DNA of 64,000 nucleotides from Marinomonas mediterranea MMB-1 (GCF_000192865.1 NC_015276.1:4334501-4398500), one strand, 5' to 3'; shown: positions 27,103 to 36,088, counted from the stretch's first letter. Numbers and translations: made by a program. The notes: generated by a model from the letters alone, not told the origin.

Positions 27103-27756
27103 ATGACATCAACAACACCAATATCAGTAAAAGAGCTCGCTGAACTGTTAATTAAAAAAGGTAAGGACACTCGGATAGTAGTCGCACTTATCGGTGCTCC
27201 CGGCTCAGGGAAATCGCTATTAGCTGACAGGCTTCAAACCGCAATCAATTCCTCAAAAATGACCGTTTCGGCGATTTTACCGATGGATGGTTTTCATTAC
27301 GACAACCTAATTTTGGATCAGAAAGGACTGTTATCCAGAAAAGGCGCTCCTGAAACCTTCGACGTTTCAGGATTAAAAACCACCATAAAAAGATTACGTG
27401 ACAATACGGAAACGGAAATTGCCGTTCCGGTATTCGATCGCTCATTGGAAATCGCTCGTTCTGGTGCTCGATTAATTCCGAATCACATCAATGTTTTGAT
27501 CGTAGAAGGAAATTACCTGCTGCTAAACCGTGCTCCATGGAATTCATTAGCGTCACTTTTTGATTACACCGTTTCAATTGACGTTACGGAAGAAGAACTG
27601 CGAAGACGACTGATTCAACGTTGGCATAACCTAGGTCTTGAGCCTAAAGAAGGCGAAGCTAAGGTAGAAACGAATGATTTACCCAACGGACGAACCGTAC
27701 TCACTTGTTCAGTACCATCAAACTTTCTTATAGAGAACAACTGGTCTAACCAGTAA
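27103..27756 (+). CDS. P-loop sugar/nucleoside kinase-like protein (uridine-kinase/YggC type)
   Basis: Cytoplasmic kinase of 217 residues. Walker A GAPGSGKS (about 30-37), PMDGFHYDN as the substrate loop, and RRRLIQRWHNLGLEP as the lid. The C-terminal VETNDLPNGRTV is typical of the YggC/PanK-like branch of the phosphoribulokinase/uridine-kinase family. Its position between importer and dehydrogenases suggests phosphorylation of the imported sugar or of the ketose formed from it. The exact substrate is open. Confidence 0.75.
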   Translation: MTSTTPISVKELAELLIKKGKDTRIVVALIGAPGSGKSLLADRLQTAINSSKMTVSAILPMDGFHYDNLILDQKGLLSRKGAPETFDVSGLKTTIKRLRDNTETEIAVPVFDRSLEIARSGARLIPNHINVLIVEGNYLLLNRAPWNSLASLFDYTVSIDVTEEELRRRLIQRWHNLGLEPKEGEAKVETNDLPNGRTVLTCSVPSNFLIENNWSNQ

Positions 27757-27778
27757 CTAATAAAAAAAAGGAAAAAAC

Positions 27779-28510
27779 ATGTCTAAATTTAATGATAAAG
27801 GTCCTATTTTAGTAACCGGCGCAAGTGGTGGAATTGGGGCAGCAACAGTACGACAGCTTTGCGACGCTGGCGCAGAAGTCATTGCCAGCGGACGTAACAC
27901 GGATCAACTTGATAAATTGGCTGAAGAAACCGGATGTCGCACATTGGCTTTCGACCTGACATCTGAAGAGAGTATCAAGAATGCTTTGGAAGGGCTTGAC
28001 CTATGGGGCGTAGTAAACTGTGGCGGTTTTGGAGGAGAAATTGCAACTCCGATGGATACCGATATCGATGTATTTGATAAGGTGATTTCGATAAACGCCC
28101 GCGGTGCACTACTTGTCACTAAATATGCCTCTCAATCAATGGTTCGCCTGGGCAACGGAGGAGCGATTGTTAACGTCTCAAGCCAAGCATCACTGGTGGC
28201 TTTAAAAGGCCATATTTCCTACGGATCTTCCAAAGCCGCTTTGGATAACATTACTCGAGTTTCCGCACTGGAACTTGGGAAATACGGTATCCGTGTCAAC
28301 AGTGTAAACCCTACTGTAGTTATGACAGAAATGTCTGCATTTTATTGGGGACGTCCAGACATTGGCGAGCCATTCTTAAACCAGATGCCTCTAGGTCGTT
28401 GGGCAACTGAGGATGAAATTGCTGCTCCTATCGTTTTCTTATTAAGCGACGGAGCCTCAATGATATCTGGCGTGTCTCTGCCAATCGATGGGGGCTTCAC
28501 TGCCTGTTAA
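27779..28510 (+). CDS. Short-chain dehydrogenase, L-xylulose reductase-like
   Basis: 243-residue SDR. NAD(P) motif TGASGGIG (about 14-21), catalytic S-Y-K with SYGSSKAALDN, and a C-terminal NPTVVMTEM ... LSDGASMISGVSLPIDGGF that strongly recalls dicarbonyl/L-xylulose reductase (DCXR). It likely interconverts a polyol and a ketose. It follows the kinase after 22 bases and is followed by a terminator. Confidence 0.82.
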   Translation: MSKFNDKGPILVTGASGGIGAATVRQLCDAGAEVIASGRNTDQLDKLAEETGCRTLAFDLTSEESIKNALEGLDLWGVVNCGGFGGEIATPMDTDIDVFDKVISINARGALLVTKYASQSMVRLGNGGAIVNVSSQASLVALKGHISYGSSKAALDNITRVSALELGKYGIRVNSVNPTVVMTEMSAFYWGRPDIGEPFLNQMPLGRWATEDEIAAPIVFLLSDGASMISGVSLPIDGGFTAC

Positions 28511-28532
28511 TTAAATAAGTCGGTACTGTAAT

Positions 28533-28566
28533 GGGCCAGACCTCCCCTAGGTTCTGGCCTATTTTT
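28533..28566 (+). terminator. Rho-independent terminator after the SDR gene
   Basis: GGCCAGACCT and AGGTTCTGGCC pair around a short C-rich loop and are followed by TATTTTT. It separates the SDR from the next dehydrogenase, which may be expressed by read-through. Confidence 0.8.
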
Positions 28567-28609
28567 GACTATGAAACCGTGTCGGTATAACAGTTTTAAT
28601 GGAGACTGC

Positions 28610-30079
28610 ATGTCCCTTATGCTTAACAACAATAATATTAGCGACCTTCCAGAAAATGTGAAGGTTCCATCTTATGATCGATCTAAGGTTAGCCCTGGAA
28701 TTCTTCATATCGGAGTGGGAAACTTTCATCGTGCTCATATGGCGCTCTACCTTGATAGTTTGTTTAACGAAGGAGACGCATTAGATTGGGGAATAATTGG
28801 AAGCGGTATCCAATCGTCTAATATTCAAATGAGAAAGCAGTTACAAGACCAAGACTGGCTGACAACAGTCGTAGAACTCGATCCGCTAGGATACTCTCCA
28901 AGAGTAGTCGGTTCTATGATTGACTTTGCTGAAGTCAATTCTGATTCTATTGTGGCTGCCTTGATTGACCCTAGGATTCGCATTGTTTCACTAACCGTCA
29001 CGGAAGGTGGATATTTTATTAATGCGGCGTCAGAAAAGTTCGATACCACTCACCCAGATATTGAATCTGACGTGTCAAACCCGGAAGATCCACAAACGAT
29101 CTTTGGAATTCTCGTTAAAGCGTTGTCATATAGAAGAAATCATGACATTAAGCCTTTCACTCTTCTTTCATGTGACAATTTGCCGGGCAACGGTGATGTA
29201 ACGAAACAATCGGTATTGGGATTTGCCAAATTAATTGACTCTAATTTAGCATCTTGGATCGAGAGTAACGTGTGTTTCCCTAATTCGATGGTAGATCGAA
29301 TTGTACCAGCGACAACACAGAGGGAACGCACCATGGTAGAAAGATCATTTGGTATCATCGACGCAAATCCAGTGGTTTGCGAACCATTTATACAATGGAT
29401 TATCGAAGATAAATTTAGTTCAGGACGACCGCCATTAGAACGAGTAGGTGTTCAATTTGTTGATAACATAGAACAATATGAGCTAATGAAGCTCCGTATA
29501 TTGAATGCTGGACATGCCAGTATTGCTTATGCTTCCGCTTTGCTGGACTATCATTTTGTTCATAAGGCGATGGCTGATGCCGATCTAGTAAACTGGCTTC
29601 GAGCACTTCAACAGAATGATGCTATACCGACATTGAAGCCGATTAATGGTGTTGACTATAACGTCTATCTTGAAAAAGTAATTGAACGATTCGCGAATCC
29701 TGAAATCGGAGATACGATACCCCGCTTAGCAGCATACGGCTCAGACCGCCAACCAAAGTTCATCTTTCCAACTCTGGCTGATGCCATTAAATCCAACGGT
29801 AGCATTGAAGGTTTAGCGTTAGAGCTGGCTATTTGGTGTCGTTATTGTTCAGGTAAAACGGAAAGCGGAAAAGAGATTAACATTATTGATCATCACGCTG
29901 ATATGTTAATGAAATTGTCCGAACAAGCCAACACTCGACCGTCGGCATTCTTAGAGTATTCTCCACTATTTGGAACTCTTTGTGAAAATTCTAGGCTCAT
30001 GGATTTATTCGTCCGCTGGTTAGAATTGATTAACGCCAAAGGCGTTCGTTTCGCTTTGCAAAAATATGTTTGTAGCTGA
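28610..30079 (+). CDS. Mannitol dehydrogenase-family (long-chain) polyol dehydrogenase
   Basis: 489-residue NAD-dependent enzyme of the polyol-specific long-chain family (mannitol, arabitol or sorbitol dehydrogenases, also fructuronate/tagaturonate reductases). N-terminal nucleotide site GVGNFHRAH; catalytic lysine and partners in KLRILNAGHASIAY. ATG 28610 has GGAG six bases upstream; the frame is open from 28565. Together with the SDR it suggests polyol oxidation to a ketose. Last gene of the block; a terminator follows. Confidence 0.87.
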   Translation: MSLMLNNNNISDLPENVKVPSYDRSKVSPGILHIGVGNFHRAHMALYLDSLFNEGDALDWGIIGSGIQSSNIQMRKQLQDQDWLTTVVELDPLGYSPRVVGSMIDFAEVNSDSIVAALIDPRIRIVSLTVTEGGYFINAASEKFDTTHPDIESDVSNPEDPQTIFGILVKALSYRRNHDIKPFTLLSCDNLPGNGDVTKQSVLGFAKLIDSNLASWIESNVCFPNSMVDRIVPATTQRERTMVERSFGIIDANPVVCEPFIQWIIEDKFSSGRPPLERVGVQFVDNIEQYELMKLRILNAGHASIAYASALLDYHFVHKAMADADLVNWLRALQQNDAIPTLKPINGVDYNVYLEKVIERFANPEIGDTIPRLAAYGSDRQPKFIFPTLADAIKSNGSIEGLALELAIWCRYCSGKTESGKEINIIDHHADMLMKLSEQANTRPSAFLEYSPLFGTLCENSRLMDLFVRWLELINAKGVRFALQKYVCS

Positions 30080-30105
30080 GAAAACATGAGTTTGTATTCA
30101 TGGGT

Positions 30106-30143
30106 AACTCTCCCTTTTTAAACATAGTTCAAAAGGGAGAGTT
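30106..30143 (+). terminator. Terminator of the polyol operon
   Basis: AACTCTCCCTTTT and AAAAGGGAGAGTT form a 13-bp perfect stem with a 12-base loop, 27 bases after the dehydrogenase stop. Confidence 0.75.
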
Positions 30144-30492
30144 TAAGCGGCCTTTGGTGATTGTAAAACCGCAACTATGCCATAGTCTTGTATCTCTTCG
30201 TGTTTAAGCGTGTAGCATAATGAGCTTCCTCATCCTTGAGTTTGTAACGAGTTATTGATTTGGCGTCAATAACGTGGTGCGTGTCCTTTATAAACTTCGA
30301 CCAAAATACGTTTTCATAATAGGCCGCTTATCTAAAGGAAAGATGGCAGTACGGCCCTTTATTCATGATGATTGACTAGAAAAGATAAAGATCGGTTAAT
30401 AAGAGAGTAAAAAATCACCCTGAAAAGAGTGATTCGGTTTGGGTCTTGACCTAGCCGGAGCGTCCATATATGGCCTGTATATTCTTTACAAA
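30144..30492. other. Gene-free stretch with a possible short minus-strand frame
   Basis: A 50-codon minus-strand frame (about 30330 to 30175) reads like protein (FWSKFIKDTHHVIDAKSITR) but has no start or family match; it could be the tail of a lost gene. A hairpin AATCAC/GTGATT at about 30406-30427 is followed by TTTTTT on the minus strand and may terminate it. Confidence 0.3.
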
Positions 30493-30543
30493 CTAGGCTG
30501 CAAAGCCATATTACTGACGAATATTGAAATAGCTAGAATTTGA
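30493..30543 (+). pseudogene. hisG 3' end, remnant
   Basis: Encodes LGCKAILLTNIEIARI and a stop, identical to the end of HisG at 20842 except for one residue. It is a direct repeat of the last 50 bases or so of hisG and marks the far end of the polyol block. Nothing upstream of it resembles hisG. Confidence 0.9.
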
Positions 30544-30573
30544 TTTGTAGCCAAATTTGTTTGGATAAAGGAG

Positions 30574-30609
30574 AAAAGGCGGTCTCTGCGTAACAGAGAC
30601 CGCCTTTTA
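30574..30609. terminator. Bidirectional terminator downstream of amt
   Basis: AAAAGGCGGTCTCTG and CAGAGACCGCCTTTT form a perfect 15-bp stem with a 6-base loop; runs of A and T on either side let it serve both strands. Confidence 0.9.
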
Positions 30610-30628
30610 TTATGAATAAGACCAGATC

Positions 30629-31855
30629 TTAATCTTTGCTCACCGAACCGATTTTATGAATAGAAAGATCGGCACCGTTGTACTCTTCCTCTTCACTTAG
30701 ACGTAATCCGCTGACGGCCTTCACCGTTCCATATACAACAAAGCCGCTGACTAAAGCGATGCTTATACCAATGGCAGAACCGACCAACTGTGATAAGAAG
30801 CTAACATTGCCCAACCCGCCTAGGGATTCAAGACCAAAAATACCTGCCGCTATACCGCCCCACGCTCCGCAAATACCATGTAATGGCCATACGCCTAGGA
30901 CATCGTCTATGTGTTGGAACTTTTGTTGAATCAGCGTAAATAGCCAAGTAAATAACGCACCCGCTACAAGACCCGTTGCCAATGCGCCGATGGGATGCAT
31001 GATGTCTGAACCTGCACAGACAGCAACCAACCCCGCCAGTGGGCCGTTGTGAATAAAACCGGGATCGTTTTTACCCAGAATCATCGCGGCAATAATACCG
31101 CCGACCATAGCCATTAACGAGTTCACTGCGACCAACCCGCTGATGCCGTCTAAGGTTTGTGCCGACATAACGTTAAAGCCAAACCAGCCAATGCAAAGTA
31201 TCCATGCACCCAACGCTAGAAAAGGAATATTGGACGGCGCAAAAGCGACCAATTTGTCGCCTCTGAAACGCCCATTACGCGTCCCAAGCAAGATGATAGC
31301 GGCTAACGCGACCCAGCCTCCAAAACCGTGTACGACGATAGAACCTGCAAAATCATGAAAAGGCGCGCCGAATTGTGTTTCTAACCAATCTTGAAAACCA
31401 TAATTACCGTTCCAGATCAGACCTTCTAAAAATGGATAAGCCACGCCAACAATAACAGCGGCGGAGATCAGCATCGGATAAAACCTTGCCCGTTCCGCCA
31501 CACCACCGGAAATAATGGCAGGAATCGCCGCGGCAAAGGTCATTAGAAAGAAAAACTTCACTAAAGCGTAGCCACTTTGCTCAGCAAGGGTCGCAGCACT
31601 TTCGAAAAAGTTAATGCCATAGGCGATTTGGTAGCCGATGAAAAAATACACGAGAGCGGAAATCGCAAAATCTGTCATGATTTTTACAAGGGCGTTGACT
31701 TGGTTTTTACTGCGAACGGTTCCTACCTCCAAAAATGCAAAACCTGCATGCATCGCAAACACCATGATGGCGCCTAGGAGAATAAAAAAGGTATTAGAAT
31801 TGGCTATCAGCATTTCTACTGCACTGTTTGTGGCTGTCACAAAGAACCCTCTCAT
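30629..31855 (-). CDS. amt: Ammonium transporter, Amt family
   Basis: 408-residue inner-membrane channel for ammonium with eleven helices. Both conserved pore histidines are present (VVHGFGGWVALAA and PLHGICGAWGGIA). It lacks a signal sequence extension and is shorter than many Amt proteins at the C terminus. No glnK (PII) gene adjoins, which is less usual for AmtB. A sigma-54 promoter upstream points to nitrogen control. Confidence 0.93.
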   Translation of the reverse strand: MRGFFVTATNSAVEMLIANSNTFFILLGAIMVFAMHAGFAFLEVGTVRSKNQVNALVKIMTDFAISALVYFFIGYQIAYGINFFESAATLAEQSGYALVKFFFLMTFAAAIPAIISGGVAERARFYPMLISAAVIVGVAYPFLEGLIWNGNYGFQDWLETQFGAPFHDFAGSIVVHGFGGWVALAAIILLGTRNGRFRGDKLVAFAPSNIPFLALGAWILCIGWFGFNVMSAQTLDGISGLVAVNSLMAMVGGIIAAMILGKNDPGFIHNGPLAGLVAVCAGSDIMHPIGALATGLVAGALFTWLFTLIQQKFQHIDDVLGVWPLHGICGAWGGIAAGIFGLESLGGLGNVSFLSQLVGSAIGISIALVSGFVVYGTVKAVSGLRLSEEEEYNGADLSIHKIGSVSKD

Positions 31856-31946
31856 TTGATCGCACCAAGTAGGTACTGTTTACTCTTCTTTTTGCGCCTT
31901 TTTCGCACAAATTGACTAAAAAAGGCTTGAAACTGACTATTCGAGA

Positions 31947-31986
31947 CAAAAATAAGCAAATTTCGTTCCATTTTTGCTTATTTTTG
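31947..31986. repeat. Perfect inverted repeat over the amt promoter
   Basis: Arms CAAAAATAAGCAAA and TTTGCTTATTTTTG (14 bp, no mismatch) with 12 bases between. It covers the sigma-54 element, so it could be an operator or a cruciform-forming site. Confidence 0.85.
31955..31970 (-). promoter_or_regulatory. Sigma-54 (RpoN) promoter of amt
   Basis: TGGAACGAAATTTGCT on the minus strand matches TGGCACG-N4-TTGCW at all but one position, with exactly ten bases between GG and GC, about 85-100 bases before the start codon. GCACCAAA a little further upstream may be an NtrC half-site. Confidence 0.8.
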
Positions 31987-32056
31987 GTGCTTAGAGTGGA
32001 TTAAAGTGGGGAGAGAGACATTAATAGCCATCAGTTCAAAGTGTTTTTATGATCTA

Positions 32057-32145
32057 GGAAACCGTAAAAGACTTTTTACATCGTCACTCAACTCCGCCCC
32101 TGTTTTATGCAGCAGATAAAAGGATTCACTGGCGTTTAGCTTTAG
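32057..32145 (-). pseudogene. LysR-regulator 3' tail, second remnant
   Basis: Encodes NASESFYLLHKTGAELSDDV in the same way as the end of the LysR gene at 35146 (NASESFYLVHKTGTELSDDV), then diverges and stops. It lies on the same strand as the intact gene, on the far side of the tyrosinase operon. Confidence 0.85.
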
Positions 32146-32657
32146 ATACGCACTTGGAGAAAGGCTGCGTTATAGCTCGGACAGCGGGTGTCTGGATGAG
32201 AGCAGTAGCATTTTTAAGAAAAGAGTGTCGATCGACTGCGGCAATAAATCATAGAAAGAAAGAGAGAAAAGCGATGACGACCTAGTCAAAATAGAAAACG
32301 TTCAGAAAAATGTGTTTAACCGAGAAAAAATAGCATCTAAAGGGGCGATAAGTAATCCACAAATTGGTTAGCTGTGAGTATTGCAAGATGCTCAACAGTC
32401 ATTTAAGACAACCACTAAGCGAACAGTATAGAAAAAATCGCCCAACCTTGCTCGCTTTAAAACAGAAAATTGAATGCCTATATGGATCGAAGATACGGAC
32501 GAAAAATGGCAAAACCTCACCACTCTAGATTTTGACATATCCTATTAAGCCAAAGTCAGGCAGCGCCTCTCTTGTTGGCGCAACCTGAGACGTTTGGAAG
32601 CAAAGTTTTAAATTAATAACTGCACAACACCAATCACGCTTTAAAAGCGATTTTTGA
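32146..32657. other. Gene-free stretch downstream of the tyrosinase operon
   Basis: About 500 bases with no coding sequence that I can support. A palindrome CGCTTT-A-AAAGCG at about 32637-32649 is followed by ATTTTT on the plus strand. Confidence 0.5.
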
Positions 32658-33410
32658 CTATGATTGATAAAATAATATCAATTCACAAATGGATAAAATG
32701 ATACAGGTATTTCTTAATAGATTTTTTTTGTTTCTATAAATCAATTTCTCATAAAATAGCGCCACTGTAAGAATCGCCATTTGTATAACGCTGTGCCCCG
32801 CAATCTGCATTGCTATCATAATATGAGCACAAGTTTGAACACATTTTATCCCTTCATGAAAGCCTATTTTAAAAACGTCCATATCGGCTTTGAAGCCAAT
32901 AATCCGAGGAGCCCAAATCCCTCCACAAGCATTGAGTAGCCGCATCCTGAACCTCGCATTACTCAGCAGAGCTGCCAACACGTATGCTATAGCAGCGCTA
33001 GGGATATTCCTTAATGTCATTATAAATTGCGAATTATACAAGGCTTCCGAAAACGATTGTAAAACTAGCCCAAACACCAACCAAACGAGCGAGTAGCCAA
33101 CAATGAATAGCACCAAGCTTCTCAACTTTCTTGATATGGGAATCCGATTCACTATTGCTCGGATCGTGCCGCTGGTCATTGGCAACATCATTGCATAGAC
33201 CATCAGCATCCAAGCAAACATAATGTTCAGCAGCGACGATACACCATCAGCATGCTCACTGTGGTGTGCATGCTGATGGTGATGTGCGCCGACTAAACTC
33301 AGTTGCTGCCAAAAATAAAAGGCCCAAAGAAAAGCAGAGATCACTAAAATAAACCAATGCGGGTTAGCTACCCTTAGGTAACTAACCCGTTTCCAAGCGG
33401 AAACTAACAT
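32658..33410 (-). CDS. ppoB2: DUF2182-like membrane protein, tyrosinase partner (PpoB2-like)
   Basis: 250-residue membrane protein with about six helices and a His-rich loop (GAHHHQHAHHSEHADG, about 41-56) suited to copper binding, and MMLPMT, a motif of the DUF2182 metal-binding membrane family. It begins six bases after the tyrosinase stop, so the two form an operon, as in Marinomonas mediterranea, where PpoB2 is needed for copper delivery to the tyrosinase. Here the role as copper chaperone is inferred from that precedent. Confidence 0.75.
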   Translation of the reverse strand: MLVSAWKRVSYLRVANPHWFILVISAFLWAFYFWQQLSLVGAHHHQHAHHSEHADGVSSLLNIMFAWMLMVYAMMLPMTSGTIRAIVNRIPISRKLRSLVLFIVGYSLVWLVFGLVLQSFSEALYNSQFIMTLRNIPSAAIAYVLAALLSNARFRMRLLNACGGIWAPRIIGFKADMDVFKIGFHEGIKCVQTCAHIMIAMQIAGHSVIQMAILTVALFYEKLIYRNKKNLLRNTCIILSICELILFYQS

Positions 33411-33416
33411 AGCCCT

Positions 33417-34868
33417 TTATACAACCTCAGCTTTAATGCTTACACGACCCACTGTTACACTCGCGTTACCTAGCTCTCGACCGGGTTCAAGCTCAATTTG
33501 TAAATTCTCAAGATTCCAGTTGGTTTGAGAGCGGAGCTGTTGTAGAGCATCAGTGACATCAAGTTCTATACTAATCCCCGTTCCAGCATGACGTACGCTG
33601 GGTGTAGAGGACTGCGTCAAACCAAATAGACCGATTTTCCCGACTAGAACACGTTCTGAGTTTGCTGACGCCTTCACATAAACACTCACAGGAGCAACAA
33701 CACCTGATCCCGTTACGTTATCAAGAACAATAATAACTTGATTAGGAGTTTGTGAGTTCGACGCTCCCAGTACAGGCACTTGAGCAGCTCTCTGCTTTTC
33801 TGGCAAAAACTCAAGCTGTGCAGACGTAGACTGTGATCCCAATAGGAAGGGCTTCGTCGTTGCAGCAATGGTGTCAAACATTCCACTTCCTCCTGCTGAA
33901 GCCAAAGCGAAGACTTTGCTATCCGTCGGAGCAGCCGAACTTGAATAGCTATCACTGTAAGTAAAACCAAGAGCCTCCGTAGACAAAACATCCTTTACAC
34001 TAAGGGTATCTGGCAGAGAGTCTGCATTATGAAAGTCAAAGACCTGATTAAGCCAAGTAATGTCATTGGTATTTTCTCTACCTTGGTCAATCCAACACTG
34101 CCATAAACGATCTATGTTGGCGTGGTGCAACCAAAATATAGGATCTAAAGCAGCAGTATTTGGGTCCCCCATAGCACCGCCGATATCCACATGAACCAAG
34201 TTATGAGGGTTGTTTTCGACTGCTCCAAAAGTTCCCGAATCATGACTAAATCCAGTTTGAACACCACCAAAGCTCGTTGCAGGGGAAGAGGCCGTGAAAT
34301 TTTGTAATTTCATTGCTACGCTGCAGCTCGCATCAGCTTGAGAGCTCAGCTGGTATTGAGCTCTTTCCTTCATCCATAGCCCTGGAAAATCTGGATTAGG
34401 CGTATTCGTCCCAAATTCAGAAGGCAGCTTTAAAGCTTGTAACTGTTCAGTGGGGTTGAGAGCCGGATTATTTGCATCGCAGTAATTCCAGTAAGGCAAC
34501 GTCCAATCTTTTGGCCCACCTAACTCAACAACAGTCTTTGCAACAATCGCTTCAAAAAATTGCAGGTACATCCTGTGCCAAGGTAAAAAGAACCATGTAC
34601 CATGCTGGCATTGTTGCCAAAATTGACTATTGACTAGTCCCTCTGACGGCGGGAAACCCTCGGCTTGCTCCCAGACAGAGCTCTCGCTCCAACTTTCATT
34701 ATTTGCTAAATTAGGCCGTTTATCCAATCCATAACCATGAATCGCACCTTGATACCACCAACTACTAGGATCCGTAATATCCTTTTGCTTCATTGATTCC
34801 ACAGCTTTCGAATACCAAAGTAGTGTATCATCGGTTAATTCATTAACATTTTTCCTTACTCGAATCAT
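33417..34868 (-). CDS. ppoB1: Tyrosinase (polyphenol oxidase)
   Basis: 483-residue type-3 copper oxidase acting on tyrosine and DOPA, starting melanin synthesis. CuA ligands: H44 (GAIHGYG), H89 and H98 (HGTWFFLPWHRMYLQFFE). CuB ligands: H222, H226 (NPHNLVH) and a histidine of DPIFWLHHANIDRLW. A C-terminal beta domain of about 150 residues follows, as in plant-type polyphenol oxidases that keep a lid domain. No signal peptide. Co-transcribed with the membrane partner. Close to the M. mediterranea enzyme in arrangement. Confidence 0.9.
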   Translation of the reverse strand: MIRVRKNVNELTDDTLLWYSKAVESMKQKDITDPSSWWYQGAIHGYGLDKRPNLANNESWSESSVWEQAEGFPPSEGLVNSQFWQQCQHGTWFFLPWHRMYLQFFEAIVAKTVVELGGPKDWTLPYWNYCDANNPALNPTEQLQALKLPSEFGTNTPNPDFPGLWMKERAQYQLSSQADASCSVAMKLQNFTASSPATSFGGVQTGFSHDSGTFGAVENNPHNLVHVDIGGAMGDPNTAALDPIFWLHHANIDRLWQCWIDQGRENTNDITWLNQVFDFHNADSLPDTLSVKDVLSTEALGFTYSDSYSSSAAPTDSKVFALASAGGSGMFDTIAATTKPFLLGSQSTSAQLEFLPEKQRAAQVPVLGASNSQTPNQVIIVLDNVTGSGVVAPVSVYVKASANSERVLVGKIGLFGLTQSSTPSVRHAGTGISIELDVTDALQQLRSQTNWNLENLQIELEPGRELGNASVTVGRVSIKAEVV

Positions 34869-35145
34869 GATTTTCCCTCAAGTTAAAAACCTTTTTAAAC
34901 AAAATATAATTGTAATTTCGGATGACATTTTTAATTAAAAACAAGACTGGTTCTCTAGCCTTAACAAAAATATAAGAGTAACTTCAATTATTCAATTACA
35001 CCTTGTTACACTTTGTTTTCCATATGCCCTCTTTTTAGGTCTAATCAGAAAATTCCTGTTCACTAGCCAATTTATTTACACAGTTCTTTGCTCTTAAAAC
35101 GCTAGAGCACCTGCGAATAACGCGGCCTTAATTTCAGAAATCTCG

Positions 35146-36012
35146 TTATTTCCCCAACCACTCCAAAAACACATTTACATCGTCACTCAACTCTGTCCCT
35201 GTTTTATGAACCAGATAAAAGGATTCACTGGCGTTGAGCCTTTTATCAAACAACTCCACCAGCTTTCCTTCCGCAATCAGGTCTTCGGCCATGGACGAAC
35301 GAGCCAGTGCAACACCTAACCCCAACTCCGCCATTCTTAGGGCGGCAAGGAGTGTGTCCACTTGCATGCCTTTCGCTGGGTCTACTGTCTGCTCCCCAAC
35401 CATTGAAAGCCAGTATCCCCATCCTTCTTCGTAACCGATAGTGTGCAGTAAGGTCTGTGCAGCGAGATCTGAAGGCGTATCTATGGTATCGAGCAATGAA
35501 GGGGCACAAACGGGAAACAGGGTGTCCCAAGTGAGTCGCCTTACGACAAGCCCTGGCCAATCGCCGTTGCCCCATCGTATTTCTAGCTCGTGATCGTCAT
35601 CAACCTCGTCTACCCAAAGCGAGGTGGTGTAGCGAATATCGATGTTCGGGTAACGCAGTTTAAAATCGGTTAGTTTGGGCGCTAACCAGTGAACAAAGAA
35701 AGATAAACTACCGTGAATTTTAATCGGTTTATGGGCATCTTTGTTAACGAGCTCGCTGGTTGCGGCGGCGAGACGAGAGATGGCGTCCTGAACAACGGGC
35801 AGATACGACTGCCCTTCGGAAGTTAAACTTAACCCTCTTGGTAAACGTTTAAAAAGTGGGATGCCTAAGTGATCTTCCAACAGGCGTATTTGCTGGCTGA
35901 CTGCGCCTTGAGTCAAACACAGCTCTGCTGCGGCATGAGTAAAATTGAGATGGCGCGCTGAGACTTCAAAAGCACGCAGCCAATTGAGTGGAGGGAGAAC
36001 TTTTTGATTCAT
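35146..36012 (-). CDS. LysR-family regulator, GcvA-like
   Basis: 288-residue regulator: helix-turn-helix FTHAAAELCLTQGAVSQQI (about 24-42) and GcvA-like effector domain (SFFVHWLAPKLTDF; EIRWGNGDWPG). It ends just before the tyrosinase upstream region and follows the PLP-enzyme gene at 36138 on the same strand, so it could control either. Its 3' end is present in two further copies in this window (16975-17116, 32057-32145). Confidence 0.9.
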   Translation of the reverse strand: MNQKVLPPLNWLRAFEVSARHLNFTHAAAELCLTQGAVSQQIRLLEDHLGIPLFKRLPRGLSLTSEGQSYLPVVQDAISRLAAATSELVNKDAHKPIKIHGSLSFFVHWLAPKLTDFKLRYPNIDIRYTTSLWVDEVDDDHELEIRWGNGDWPGLVVRRLTWDTLFPVCAPSLLDTIDTPSDLAAQTLLHTIGYEEGWGYWLSMVGEQTVDPAKGMQVDTLLAALRMAELGLGVALARSSMAEDLIAEGKLVELFDKRLNASESFYLVHKTGTELSDDVNVFLEWLGK

Positions 36013-36088
36013 TTGAAACGCCCTGCAAATAGTCAGGTAATCGTAACGCTCCCGCTACAAAAGGAAAAGACATTAGCGAAAAACGTGA

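Noticed and set aside
20842..30493. Integrative element with its own recombinase
   Set aside because: All genes between the hisG repeats are metabolic or regulatory; no integrase, excisionase or relaxase is present.
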